Below are positions 31,578 to 40,323 of a DNA stretch of 64,000 nucleotides, piece after piece. Within the stretch, counting starts at the first letter, position 1; every line of letters starts with the position of its first letter. The DNA is from Mycobacterium neglectum (GTDB lineage Bacteria; Actinomycetota; Actinomycetes; Mycobacteriales; Mycobacteriaceae). A model generated the notes under the pieces. That model searched no databases. It saw only the letters and a list, made by a program, of their open reading frames with translations, and was not told where the DNA came from. The position numbers and the translations under genes were made by a program. The DNA lies in assembly GCF_002591975.1 (NCBI RefSeq), contig NZ_NVQE01000016.1:1-64000 (forward strand), written 5' to 3'.

Positions 31578-32405
31578 CTAGGGGGTGACCGCCTCGCCTT
31601 CGAGGAGGCCACGCAGCCACGACGTCCATTTCGGCTGTTCGGATGCCGCGATGTCGGCAGCATCGGGTCCGTAGAGGTAGATGCTGGCCATTGCGCGGCC
31701 GTCGTCACCGACTGTGCACGCACCGACGACGGCAACTCCCAGTGTGGGTTGGTCGATACGCAGCATCACCTCGCGTGAGACCGCGTCCTGGTGGATGCGC
31801 TCGACACGGCCGGCCAGTCGGGGCGCGCCTGTGGGCGCTTCACAACGGTCACCAACGTCGGCGGCGGCGATGTTCAGCGCACCGGTCATCGTCGACCACG
31901 CCTGCTTTTCACCTTCAGGCGACACCGCAGAGGCCCGCACTGTCGCCGCCGGCGCTCCAGCGAAGTCCGCGAGGTAGACCTTGAGGATCTCGAAGAAGCC
32001 CGGCCATCCGGTTTCGAAGCTCTCGAGTTCGCCATCCCAGTCGTCCCTGTCGGTCACCATGGTGTGCACCATGCGGACGACACAACGGTCGCCGGACCTG
32101 GCGGTCACGGTCACCTCGGTCGCCACCGGAGGGGCATCGCCGTTCCATCCGTATTCCTCGTATTCGACGCGCACCGGCGGATCCCAGGCCGTGATCTTGC
32201 CCGACGAGATGTCCTGACCGCAGTTCTCGTCGCCGAAGTCGAAGCTGATGGCACCGCCGACACGCTCCTCGATCTCTGTCGTGGTGAACCACGCGCTCAT
32301 ACCCGGTCCGGTCGCAATCGCGTGCCATACCTGTTCGGGCGTACCGGGTACGAGGAACTCCATCTCGACCCATCGGCGGCCGGAATCGTCTCTCTTGAAA
32401 GGCAT
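31578..32405 (-). CDS. SRPBCC/AHSA1-family protein
   Basis: This 275-residue protein carries a START-like/SRPBCC domain at the N-terminus: VEMEFLVPGTPEQVWHAIAT, GPGMSAWF, VEYEEYGWNG, then VRMVHTMV and FETGWPGFFEILKVYLADF. The second half is a smaller, less conserved domain. These proteins bind hydrophobic ligands and are often paired with ArsR regulators, as here: the ATG at 32405 overlaps the regulator's TAA as TAATG. That makes a coupled regulator-ligand-binding pair. The ligand is unknown. Confidence 0.88.
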   Translation of the reverse strand: MPFKRDDSGRRWVEMEFLVPGTPEQVWHAIATGPGMSAWFTTTEIEERVGGAISFDFGDENCGQDISSGKITAWDPPVRVEYEEYGWNGDAPPVATEVTVTARSGDRCVVRMVHTMVTDRDDWDGELESFETGWPGFFEILKVYLADFAGAPAATVRASAVSPEGEKQAWSTMTGALNIAAADVGDRCEAPTGAPRLAGRVERIHQDAVSREVMLRIDQPTLGVAVVGACTVGDDGRAMASIYLYGPDAADIAASEQPKWTSWLRGLLEGEAVTP

Positions 32406-32992
32406 TACACATCCTCCTTCGGCTTCGGATAGGCCGCCACCACCAAGCGGTAGCTGCGGCTGTCGGCATCTGATTCGTCGTGGTAGCGCGCCGCCAGCGA
32501 CATCACGGCATCGGACAGCTCTTCGGTGAAGGCGGCCCGCTCCGCCGGCGATCGGAACTGGATCGCCGTGTCGATAGACAGTGTCGCCAGTCGCTTGTTC
32601 TTCGTACGCGCCATGCGACAGAGCTCGCCGACCTCCCGCACGGCACGCGCCGACAGCGCAATGAGGTAGCTCGCCGACAGCCGGTCACTGGAGCGAGCCG
32701 GGTCGGACGCGACCGCCCCGAGGGCGCTGGGTGACACCACGTAGGAAGCCGCCGTCGCGACGAGGAGACGCTCGGTGAGCCCGCCCCAACGGCGTTCCCC
32801 GGCTCCTGCGACGAGCTGATGATCTTCCAGAGCGCGCAGGTGGTAATTGACCTTCTGCCGGGCCATCCCCATGCGCGACGCGAGGGCGGCCGCCGATGCC
32901 GGTTCGGTCAGTTCGGCCAGCAGACGGGTCCTGATCGGATCGAGCGCACTGACCGCCGCGGCGGGATCGGCGATCACCTCGACGTCGAGCAT
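32405..32992 (-). CDS. ArsR-like winged-helix regulator
   Basis: The ATG at 32992 gives 195 residues. The winged helix is DPIRTRLLAELTEPASAAAL, ASRMGMARQKVNYHLRALED, HQLVAGAGERRWGGLTERLL, the usual helix-turn-helix plus wing of ArsR/SmtB-type regulators without a metal-binding CVC motif. A second helical domain follows (about 100-195). It lies directly behind a perfect palindrome (33008-33029) and is coupled to the SRPBCC gene. ArsR-AHSA1 pairs usually autoregulate. A PAP2-DAGK gene diverges from the same operator, so control may reach both sides. Confidence 0.85.
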   Translation of the reverse strand: MLDVEVIADPAAAVSALDPIRTRLLAELTEPASAAALASRMGMARQKVNYHLRALEDHQLVAGAGERRWGGLTERLLVATAASYVVSPSALGAVASDPARSSDRLSASYLIALSARAVREVGELCRMARTKNKRLATLSIDTAIQFRSPAERAAFTEELSDAVMSLAARYHDESDADSRSYRLVVAAYPKPKEDV

Positions 32993-33007
32993 GACGCCAT
33001 CGTTCCC

Positions 33008-33029
33008 CTTGACAAAATAATTTGTCAAG
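33008..33029. promoter_or_regulatory. Perfect palindromic operator with two outward TTGACA boxes
   Basis: CTTGACAAA-ATAA-TTTGTCAAG is an inverted repeat with 9-bp arms and a 4-base centre, lying between the ArsR-like gene (start 32992) and the PAP2-DAGK gene (start 33050). Each arm contains TTGACA, a consensus -35 hexamer, reading away from the centre. Binding of a dimer here would block both promoters. The regulator match is inferred from position. Confidence 0.7.
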
Positions 33030-33049
33030 CTCGTGGATAGATTAGCGCC

Positions 33050-34540
33050 ATGAACCTCCTGCCCATACGACGTCATCGAGGCATCCGGCAAATCGGAGAG
33101 GGCCTCGGGACGCTGGACCGCGAGGTGTTCGAAGCCATCGCCGAATCGCCCAGTCCGCTGCTCGATTCACTCATGCCGCAGCTGACCCGCGCCGCGGACC
33201 ATTCGAAGCTGTGGTTTGCCATCGCCGCGGCCCTCGCGGCGACGCGGCACCGAGCCTCGCGTCGCGGTGCGGCACGTGGTGTCGCGACTCTCGGTGTCAC
33301 CAGTCTGCTGACCAACCAGGTCGCCAAGCGGATCTGGAAGCGGCCCCGCCCGAATCGCCTGTTGGTCCCGCTGGCCCGACAGAGCAGGCGGGTCCCGACA
33401 TCGAACTCGCTTCCGTCGGGCCACTCGGCGAGTGCGGCCGCTTTCGCCGTCGGAGTCGGCCTCGAGAATCCGCCGCTCGGGCTCGGACTTGCGTTACTGG
33501 CAGGACTGGTGGGCCTGTCCAGGGTGGCGACCGGCGCGCACTATCCGGGTGATGTATTCGCCGGCTTCGGCATCGGTGCCGCCATCGCGGTGGTCGGCGC
33601 GCGCATAGTGCCACCGACCGTGCCGACGAAGATTCCGACCGCGGATCCGCTCCGATTGGAAACGCCCGCCCGCCCAGAGGGTGAGGGGGTCGTCCTGGTG
33701 ATCAATCCCGCGTCGGGCAGCGGCACGGGCGCACGTGTGGTGGAAGAGGTGCGAGAAGCGTTACCGGCGACTGAGATCGTCGAGTTGGAGGAAGGTGATG
33801 ACCTCGAGGCCGTCCTGCGCGCCGCGGCGGATCGAGCCGAAGTTCTCGCTGTCGGAGGCGGCGACGGCACGGTGTCGTGCGGCGCAGGCGTCGCGATCGA
33901 GTCCGGGCTACCGCTGGCGGTCTTCCCGGGCGGAACGTTCAATCACTTCGCCAAGGACATCGAATGCGACACTGTGGCCAAGACGGCCGAGGCGATCCGG
34001 CGAGGTACCGCCGCCTACGTCGACGTGGTGTGCCTCAACGAGAAACACATGGTGGTCAACACCGCGAGCATCGGCGCCTACCCGCAGTTCGTCCAGACCC
34101 GGGAGAAGCTCGAGCACAAGATCGGCAAGCCGCTCGCCGGTATCTACGCGATGTTCCACACGCTGCGGCGGGATGAGCCCGTGCGAATCCGATACGACAA
34201 CAAGAGCTTGCAGACTTCGCTGTTCTTCCTTGGCAATTCGACATACCTACCGTCCGGCTTCGCCCCGTCGCGCCGAACCCGGATGGATGACGGTTTGATG
34301 GACGTCCGCATTCTCGAGACCGGTCGCAGGTTCAGCAGGCTGCGCATTCTGGTATCACTGGCGCTGGGCCGATTGGTGAGCAGCCCGCTGTATCACGAGA
34401 TGCGGGTACCCGAATTCGAGTTCACCGCAGTGGACGGTTCAACAATTCTGGCTCACGATGGCGAGGTCAGCACCGAATGCACCGATGCCAGCTTCACTGT
34501 TCGATATCGCGTTCTTCCCGTGTTCCGTCCGCTGCCGTGA
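33050..34540 (+). CDS. PAP2 phosphatase-diacylglycerol kinase fusion protein
   Basis: This 496-residue two-domain lipid enzyme joins an N-terminal PAP2 phosphatase (about 1-195) and a C-terminal DAGK-type kinase (about 210-490). PAP2 motifs are KRIWKRPRPNR, SLPSGHSASA and SRVATGAHYPGDVFAG, and membrane segments lie between them. The kinase part has VVLVINPASGSGTGARVV, the GGGDGTVS ATP motif and GGTFNHFAKD. It could recycle phosphatidate or polyprenyl phosphate at the membrane. The start is ATG 33050, 21 bases after the operator. Its 3' end overlaps the convergent PAP2 gene by 47 bases. Confidence 0.9.
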   Translation: MNLLPIRRHRGIRQIGEGLGTLDREVFEAIAESPSPLLDSLMPQLTRAADHSKLWFAIAAALAATRHRASRRGAARGVATLGVTSLLTNQVAKRIWKRPRPNRLLVPLARQSRRVPTSNSLPSGHSASAAAFAVGVGLENPPLGLGLALLAGLVGLSRVATGAHYPGDVFAGFGIGAAIAVVGARIVPPTVPTKIPTADPLRLETPARPEGEGVVLVINPASGSGTGARVVEEVREALPATEIVELEEGDDLEAVLRAAADRAEVLAVGGGDGTVSCGAGVAIESGLPLAVFPGGTFNHFAKDIECDTVAKTAEAIRRGTAAYVDVVCLNEKHMVVNTASIGAYPQFVQTREKLEHKIGKPLAGIYAMFHTLRRDEPVRIRYDNKSLQTSLFFLGNSTYLPSGFAPSRRTRMDDGLMDVRILETGRRFSRLRILVSLALGRLVSSPLYHEMRVPEFEFTAVDGSTILAHDGEVSTECTDASFTVRYRVLPVFRPLP

Positions 34541-35165
34541 CCGACCGTCGCGGCGGCAGGAGTAGGACGCAGACGACGAAAAATGCGTAGCCCAAAGCCC
34601 ATCCGCCGATGACATCCGATGGGTGGTGCACATTGAGTACGACGCGACCAACCCCGATCATGACGACGATCAACGCGCCGAGCGCGATCAGCCACCCTCG
34701 CAGCGGCGGGTTCACGTAGGGCCAGACGATCGTCAGTATCGCGAGCACGGCGACCAACACGCCGAGCGCGTGACCGGACGGAAACGCCGCCGACTGCGCG
34801 CCCACCATTGCCGTTGCGGGCCGTGGACGATCGGCCACGTATTTCGCCAGCTCGATGAGCGGTCCCGACAGCCCCGCGGTGATCGACAGGAATCCCACGA
34901 GTCGCCAGTGACGGCGAAACATTGCCACCACGATCACGACCAGGCCGACCAGTCGAAATGCGGTCGGGCCCAGCACAGTGCAGAACACGTCCCACGCAGT
35001 CACCCAGCCAGGGCGCGTGGCCCCGTAATCGTGCGCGAGGTCTAACGCCCACGAGTCCATCGCGGTCAACCACTTCCACTGCGACAGGTAGCCGATCCAA
35101 ATCAGCGCGTACACCGCCACGGCCGCCACAGCACTCCCCAGGAGCCAACGCGTCCTGGATGTCAT
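34494..35165 (-). CDS. PAP2-family membrane phosphatase (Rv0308-like)
   Basis: This 223-residue protein has the PAP2/acid-phosphatase triad: KYVADRPRPATA, SAAFPSGHALGV and RVVLNVHHPSDVIGGW, with about five to six membrane segments. It would dephosphorylate a lipid or isoprenoid phosphate on the outer face of the membrane. A longer frame beginning at 35202 belongs to another reading frame and is rejected. It matches Rv0308 in kind and place (recalled). Convergent overlap of 47 bases with the PAP2-DAGK gene is unusual and may mean antisense interference. Confidence 0.9.
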   Translation of the reverse strand: MTSRTRWLLGSAVAAVAVYALIWIGYLSQWKWLTAMDSWALDLAHDYGATRPGWVTAWDVFCTVLGPTAFRLVGLVVIVVAMFRRHWRLVGFLSITAGLSGPLIELAKYVADRPRPATAMVGAQSAAFPSGHALGVLVAVLAILTIVWPYVNPPLRGWLIALGALIVVMIGVGRVVLNVHHPSDVIGGWALGYAFFVVCVLLLPPRRSVTAADGTREERDIEQ

Positions 35166-35267
35166 ATAGATAGCTGTACCAGCTGTGACCCGAGAGCGTC
35201 ACGGTGGCCGGCCGACGTTCGTCGGCAGCGCCCTCGGGATTCCCCGCGGCTGAGCTACGGTGCCAGT

Positions 35268-35750
35268 ATGGCGGTGTTTCTGCGCAAGCTGCTTCGTATC
35301 GGTGGGCTGCCCGCTGAACTGCGGGCCGAAGTCGAGGCCGAAGGCATCATCTATATCGCCGAGTACGTGCCGGTGACCCGAAGATTCAGTGGCAAGATCC
35401 CCGGCAAGCGCGCGCACGGCAATGTGGCCAGTTATGTCGGCGCGTTGGTGCTCACCAATCAACGGATACTCGGCACACTGTCGACGGTGCCGAAGCTGGC
35501 GGGTCGCACGATCGATCAGCCTTGGAGCACAACACAATCAGGCACGGTGACGGCCGACATCTCTGAAACAGGCCTGCACATCGATGTCAATATCAGCGCG
35601 GTTGATCCGCGATGTGAAGGTCAGCTCTCGCTTCACTACAAGACGCCCATCGCACCCGAGGTGCTGGCGCGACTACCTCGCCGGTCGCTGGCCTTTGACG
35701 TCCCGCCGGAGTACGTCTTCCGAGCGGTGGGAGTGCCCTATCACCCCTAG
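35268..35750 (+). CDS. Conserved mycobacterial protein of unknown function (Rv0307c-like)
   Basis: This 160-residue soluble protein starts MAVFLRKLLRIGGLPAELRA and has a mixed alpha-beta pattern (ASYVGALVLTNQRILGTLST, LHIDVNISAVDPRCEGQLSL) reminiscent of PH-like or SRPBCC folds, with no catalytic motif. Length and position correspond to Rv0307c (160 aa, recalled). It ends four bases past the last codon of the HNH gene on the other strand, a convergent overlap. Confidence 0.7.
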   Translation: MAVFLRKLLRIGGLPAELRAEVEAEGIIYIAEYVPVTRRFSGKIPGKRAHGNVASYVGALVLTNQRILGTLSTVPKLAGRTIDQPWSTTQSGTVTADISETGLHIDVNISAVDPRCEGQLSLHYKTPIAPEVLARLPRRSLAFDVPPEYVFRAVGVPYHP

Positions 35751-37288
35751 AAGGGTGGGGGTCTGTTTCGTTCGGGGGCTTCTGCGTCGACCAGGGGTTG
35801 GTTGCGTGCTCGCTCGTTGTTGATGGCTTGGGTGCGGTTGTGGGCTCGGGTGGTTGTGCGTCGGGGCATGGCCAGCGTGCGGGCGGTGTCGTTGCCGCCT
35901 GATGTGGTCGAGTCCCTCGTCATGACAGGTGCGGTGGGTTCACACAGGCTGGGGAACAGGATTCGGCTGCCGGGATGGGTGGTGTAACACTGCCCGTGTG
36001 GGGAGGTCCAGATGACGGTGCCGTCGGGCCACTGGCGGTCGTGCCAGCCGCCGAACGTTTTGAGTAAGTGATGTTTTCGGCACAGACATTTGAGGTTGGA
36101 TGCCTGGGTCGGGCCCGCCGGGTAGACAATGGTGTGGTCGAGATCGCAATGCTGGGCGGGTTCATCACAGCCCGGGAACCGACACGTCATGTCCCGGCAC
36201 CGGATGAACGTCGCCAGTACCGCCGAGGGAATGTAGCGCGGTTCTGGAGGCTTGTCGCCGGGGTGGCGGATCGGCACGATCTTGGCGACACCCGCAATCT
36301 TGGCCGCCAACAACGGGGCAGGCAGCACGCCACCACCGAGGATGACGGCGGGCGGCGTGGTGGCCGGTCCAGTCGGTGGTGGCCGTGGGTCGGTCAGCGC
36401 TTCGGTAATCGTCATCTCCGTCCACTGCGTGGCGTTGGGGTCGGGCTCTTCTTTGCCGTCCCACTGGGCCGCAGTGTCATCGGCCAACGACTCCTCGTGG
36501 GCGACGACGTGCACGACCACCGTGCTCGGCTGGACACCGGCGGCGTCGCAGTCGGGATTCTCACACGCGCACACCAGCCGGTCGGCGCCGTGCCCGAAGG
36601 CGCCCAGGGCGGCCGCGCGACGCTGATCCAGCGTGCGCGGATCACCCTCGCAGACCGCGGCCGCCATCGCCTCCAACCGCTGATCCAACGCCTCAGCATC
36701 GGTGGCCAACAGCCGCGCCTCGATATCGGCGGTCCCCAAACCGTCCTCGGGTCCACGGATATCGACATGGCAGCCCCGCACCCGGTCTTCGCTGCGCCGC
36801 ACCGCAGCAGGGTCGTAGCGGTCGACCCAGTAGTCGATCTCGGTCTGGGTCTTGTCCACCGACAACGACCCCCACCCCGCAATGTGGGCGGCGATCTCGG
36901 TATCCACCTTCCCCAGCGCATCGGGATCGCGCACGAGGCGGGTCCGGGAGACGACCGCGGCCACCATCCGGTAGGTGATCGCCCCGGCGGCGAACACCTC
37001 GGCCACCCGCGGCAGCCGGTGGCACAGTGCGTCGGCGATCAACAATTGATGGGCGGCCACCCCCAACGAGACATTTTGGGCGGCGCCCACTGAGGCGGCC
37101 ACGGCGTCCCAGTTGTCCAGACACCACTGCTCGCGTTCCTCACCACCATCGGCGGCCAGCATCGCGTCGAGTTCATCGGCCATCGCCGACAGCCGCCGCG
37201 CGCACGCGGCGTTTTCCACCCGCGCCCACGCCCCCACCGCAGCCGAAGCCCGACTACCAAGAGCCGCATCGACGAGGTGATCGAACAT
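35747..37288 (-). CDS. DUF222/HNH endonuclease protein (REP13E12-like family)
   Basis: A 513-residue protein with the DUF222 helical region at the N-terminus (about 30-230) and a C-terminal HNH nuclease: TCRFPGCDEPAQHCDLDHTI, YPAGPTQASNLKCLCRKHHL. Two Cys pairs should bind zinc around the Asp-His/Asn/His site. This family is abundant and repetitive in mycobacterial genomes, was first seen as the REP13E12 repeat, and is thought to be mobile or selfish, though its function is unproven. It occupies the place where Rv0295c-Rv0306 lie in M. tuberculosis (recalled). Confidence 0.92.
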   Translation of the reverse strand: MFDHLVDAALGSRASAAVGAWARVENAACARRLSAMADELDAMLAADGGEEREQWCLDNWDAVAASVGAAQNVSLGVAAHQLLIADALCHRLPRVAEVFAAGAITYRMVAAVVSRTRLVRDPDALGKVDTEIAAHIAGWGSLSVDKTQTEIDYWVDRYDPAAVRRSEDRVRGCHVDIRGPEDGLGTADIEARLLATDAEALDQRLEAMAAAVCEGDPRTLDQRRAAALGAFGHGADRLVCACENPDCDAAGVQPSTVVVHVVAHEESLADDTAAQWDGKEEPDPNATQWTEMTITEALTDPRPPPTGPATTPPAVILGGGVLPAPLLAAKIAGVAKIVPIRHPGDKPPEPRYIPSAVLATFIRCRDMTCRFPGCDEPAQHCDLDHTIVYPAGPTQASNLKCLCRKHHLLKTFGGWHDRQWPDGTVIWTSPHGQCYTTHPGSRILFPSLCEPTAPVMTRDSTTSGGNDTARTLAMPRRTTTRAHNRTQAINNERARNQPLVDAEAPERNRPPPF

Positions 37289-37428
37289 GCCTCCACGCTA
37301 ACCACACCCCCGACACAAAACCCCAGCTCACACCCAACCTGTGGACAAAACAGCGATTGGGGATAACTCAGGCGAGCAATGAGGTGCGAGATCTCCGCGG
37401 GGTTGCGGACGGGGTGCTTGCCTGATGT

Positions 37429-38190
37429 TCACTTCAACTGGGCGACAACGAATATTCTGCGGAACGGGAAGAACGTTGTGCCGTCCGAGCGCATGGGGTA
37501 TGCCTCGTCGAGCATCGGGATGAGTTCCTCGCGGAACTGCTGCCACTGCGTCTCGGTGAGTCGGCTCTTCACCGGCGTCAGCGCCGTTCCGGTGATCCAC
37601 TGCAGCACCGGATCCTCGCCGGTGAGCTCATGGATGTACGTCGTCTCCCACGCGTCAACCCGGCAACCGGCGTCGGTGAGCAACGTGGCGTAGCCCGTCG
37701 GGCCATCGACCTGACCTTCTCGGAATGGGAAGTCCCGCAGCGGCTCTGACCATCGATCATGGCGCGCCAGTCGGCGAACGGCCTCATGTGACGGCGCGTC
37801 GAAGTTCCCGGGTACCTGCATCGCGATCCACGATCCCGAGGAAAGCTGGCCAGCCCATCGGACCAGCAGGTCGGCGTGCCCCGGCACCCATTGAAGGACG
37901 GCGTTGGACAGCACCACATCGGTGTCGGGCTGCGGCACCCACGTCTGCACATCACCGACATGAGCATCGATACCCCGCTCGCGCGCCGCCTCGACCATCT
38001 CCGGTGAACTGTCAAACGCCTCGATGGCGGCGTCCGGCCACCGTTCCCCGAGCGTGGCGGTGAGATTTCCTGGACCGCAGCCAAGGTCGACCACCCGCCG
38101 CGGCGATTCGGCAGCCACCCGCGACATCAGGTCGAAGAACGGCCGTCCTCGATGGTCCGCATACGCCAGATAGAGGTCAGGGTTCCACAT
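37429..38190 (-). CDS. tam: Trans-aconitate 2-methyltransferase
   Basis: This 253-residue SAM-dependent methyltransferase methylates trans-aconitate, a toxic by-product of the TCA cycle. The N-terminus [20 protein letters not shown] is typical of Tam. SAM motif I is [13 protein letters not shown], followed by [15 protein letters not shown] and motif [12 protein letters not shown]. Length and sequence match Tam (Rv0294, recalled), which lies next to ESX-3. The gene is divergent from the following hydrolase by 36 bases. The 140 bases after its stop hold only short unremarkable sequence. Confidence 0.93.
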   Translation of the reverse strand: MWNPDLYLAYADHRGRPFFDLMSRVAAESPRRVVDLGCGPGNLTATLGERWPDAAIEAFDSSPEMVEAARERGIDAHVGDVQTWVPQPDTDVVLSNAVLQWVPGHADLLVRWAGQLSSGSWIAMQVPGNFDAPSHEAVRRLARHDRWSEPLRDFPFREGQVDGPTGYATLLTDAGCRVDAWETTYIHELTGEDPVLQWITGTALTPVKSRLTETQWQQFREELIPMLDEAYPMRSDGTTFFPFRRIFVVAQLK

Positions 38191-38226
38191 GGGGGCCAGT
38201 CTTCCACCCGGGTTACGATCCGGAAC

Positions 38227-39423
38227 GTGACCACTTCGGACACCACCCCGTTGGATCCGCCCCTTCCCGTTCCCGACGTACCCGGCGCCGACGCGTCGGT
38301 TCGAGGTCTGCCACGCCGCGCCGATCTCACACTGCGCCAGCGGCTCATCGTGGACTCGTCCGCCGTCGCCGATATCGCCCTGCGCACCGCAATCGCCTCG
38401 CTGCTTGCCACGACGATGCTTCCGACACTCGTTGGCGGCCTACGCGGCAGCCGAGCGCGCGCCGAACAAGATCAGCTGAGGTTCTACAGCGAGCTGGCCT
38501 CGGCGAAGGATCCCGCCTTGTCCTTTCCCACTCCGACGGCACCGCCGCGGGTCTCAACGCGACCGGCCGGCCCGGTCGCGCAATGGATCGCCAAGGGCAA
38601 CGTGCACAACATCCGGTTCGACAGCGGCTTCGAGGCCGTCAACCCGGCGTTGCGCGATCAGTGCCGCGGCTTCGCACGCAACAACGTGGTGCACGCCCAG
38701 CACTGGCGCCATGACGACGGACCGCATCCGACCCTGTGTGTGATCCACGGTTTCATGGGCTCGCCGTATCTGTTCAACGGGTTGTTCTTCTCGCTGCCGT
38801 GGTTCTACCGGTCCGGCTACGACGTACTGCTGTATACCATGCCGTTCCACGGCAGCCGTGCCGAAAAGGGTTCGCCGTTCAGCGGATACGGATTCTTCGC
38901 CAACGGCTTCTCTGGTTTCGCCGAGGCTATGGCGCAGGCCGTGCACGATTTCCGCTCGATCATCGACTATCTGGAGTTCACCGGTGTCGACCGCATCGGG
39001 CTGACCGGAATGTCACTGGGCGGCTACACCTCGGCATTGATCGCCAGCGTCGACGACCGCATCCAGGCCGTCATTCCGAACGTTCCCGTCGTCGCACCCG
39101 ACCAGACCGTCGACGAATGGTTTCCCGCCAACAAGGTGGTCCAGCTGCGGAGCTGGCTGTCTGACACCGGCTCCGAACTCACCACAGCCGCAACCCGGTA
39201 CTCGTCGCCACTGAACTATCAGCCGTTGGTCCCCAAGGACCGTCGGTTGATCATCACTGGTCTCGGCGACCGGCTCGCCCCACCAGAGCAGGCCGAAATG
39301 CTCTGGGAGCACTGGGATCGCTGCGCATTCCACTGGTTCCCGGGAAACCACATCCTGCATGTCAGCCAGCCTGACTACCTACGCAGGATGACTCGCTTCA
39401 TGCGTGACTTCATGTTCGACTGA
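38227..39423 (+). CDS. Alpha/beta-hydrolase fold protein (Rv0293c-like)
   Basis: The GTG at 38227 gives 398 residues; the upstream frame is antisense to tam. The nucleophile elbow is [17 protein letters not shown] (G-x-S-x-G), with the oxyanion area [10 protein letters not shown] and the C-terminal histidine in [15 protein letters not shown]. The acid residue is probably in [13 protein letters not shown]. Rv0293c is recalled as 400 aa and lies beside eccE3, as here. The 3' end overlaps eccE3 by 45 bases. Substrate unknown. Confidence 0.85.
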   Translation: MTTSDTTPLDPPLPVPDVPGADASVRGLPRRADLTLRQRLIVDSSAVADIALRTAIASLLATTMLPTLVGGLRGSRARAEQDQLRFYSELASAKDPALSFPTPTAPPRVSTRPAGPVAQWIAKGNVHNIRFDSGFEAVNPALRDQCRGFARNNVVHAQHWRHDDGPHPTLCVIHGFMGSPYLFNGLFFSLPWFYRSGYDVLLYTMPFHGSRAEKGSPFSGYGFFANGFSGFAEAMAQAVHDFRSIIDYLEFTGVDRIGLTGMSLGGYTSALIASVDDRIQAVIPNVPVVAPDQTVDEWFPANKVVQLRSWLSDTGSELTTAATRYSSPLNYQPLVPKDRRLIITGLGDRLAPPEQAEMLWEHWDRCAFHWFPGNHILHVSQPDYLRRMTRFMRDFMFD

Positions 39424-40323
39424 CCAGCGCCCACCTACCAGCCACCCAGCCGGCTCCAAGAGTCCAGGCGGCAGCGGCGCACTCGGGATGTCCAGGCGGT
39501 CCGGCGACGCCGGATCCAACGCCGTCAGCAACGGCCGCTGAATCCCGGGCGCAGGAGTCAGACCGGCGACGGGTGTGCCGCGCTCCGCCTCCGCTGTCCG
39601 GAATGCGCACAGGGCGGACACTGTGGGATGTGCTGAGGTACTGCCGAATTCGAGCGCCGTCCAGGTCTCGACCGACTGCGACCACACCTCGGCGAGCCGT
39701 TCGGCGAGGTTGGCGTCGACTGGGATTCCATAAGCCGACACGAATCCGTTGTCGTCGCTGACCCCGCGCCACTTCTCGCGGGGGCCGCGGGCAATCGGTG
39801 TCGGAGCGTCGTCGACGACAATGGCCAGCAGGCCCGTCTCACGAAGGTGATCGGCCAGCCGGCGACCGACGATCTCGGCCATATCGTGCAGCGGCAGCCG
39901 GGCGGAACGGGCCTTCAGTGCCGCCAGGTTGTCGGCCGCGCTCAGAGTCACGCTGATCCATGTTGTGCGAACGCCGCGTGCGTCGTGATTGGTCACCCGC
40001 ACCTTTTGGCTGCGGACACCGAAGCGCTCGACGTAGCCGGCCACCAACGGCAGCGGCAGACCCACTCCCGCCGGGTCGTCCACGTGCACTACGAGAGTGA
40101 CGTCGTGTGATGCCTGCGCCGTCGGCGTGGCATGGTTGCGGCGCCAGATCGCCCATCTCCTGCCAACCATGTTCGTTACGAAAAGGCCACGCCACCAAGC
40201 GAATATGATCAACGTGATGCCGATGGCGACACCGAATATCCACCAGTCGAGGTCGGAGTTCCACGGATACGCCAGCGCCGCGGGAACGATGAACAGCAGC
40301 GCGAGCGCGATTCGGATGGTCAC
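39379..40323 (-). CDS. eccE3: ESX-3 secretion component EccE3
   Basis: The last gene of the ESX-3 operon, 314 residues. The N-terminus has two membrane segments (IALALLFIVPAALAYPW and WIFGVAIGITLIIFAWWRGL) followed by a cytosolic domain (about 60-300). EccE sits at the rim of the type VII channel and stabilises the membrane complex with EccB, C and D. Its ATG overlaps the mycP3 stop as ATGA, so the two are coupled. Convergent with the alpha/beta hydrolase, overlapping by 45 bases. Confidence 0.93.
   Translation of the reverse strand: MTIRIALALLFIVPAALAYPWNSDLDWWIFGVAIGITLIIFAWWRGLFVTNMVGRRWAIWRRNHATPTAQASHDVTLVVHVDDPAGVGLPLPLVAGYVERFGVRSQKVRVTNHDARGVRTTWISVTLSAADNLAALKARSARLPLHDMAEIVGRRLADHLRETGLLAIVVDDAPTPIARGPREKWRGVSDDNGFVSAYGIPVDANLAERLAEVWSQSVETWTALEFGSTSAHPTVSALCAFRTAEAERGTPVAGLTPAPGIQRPLLTALDPASPDRLDIPSAPLPPGLLEPAGWLVGGRWSVEHEVTHEASHPA

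Noticed and set aside
35747..37288. Active mobile element for the HNH gene
   Set aside because: No terminal repeats, target duplication or transposase are seen; it is only a member of a repetitive DUF222/HNH family.
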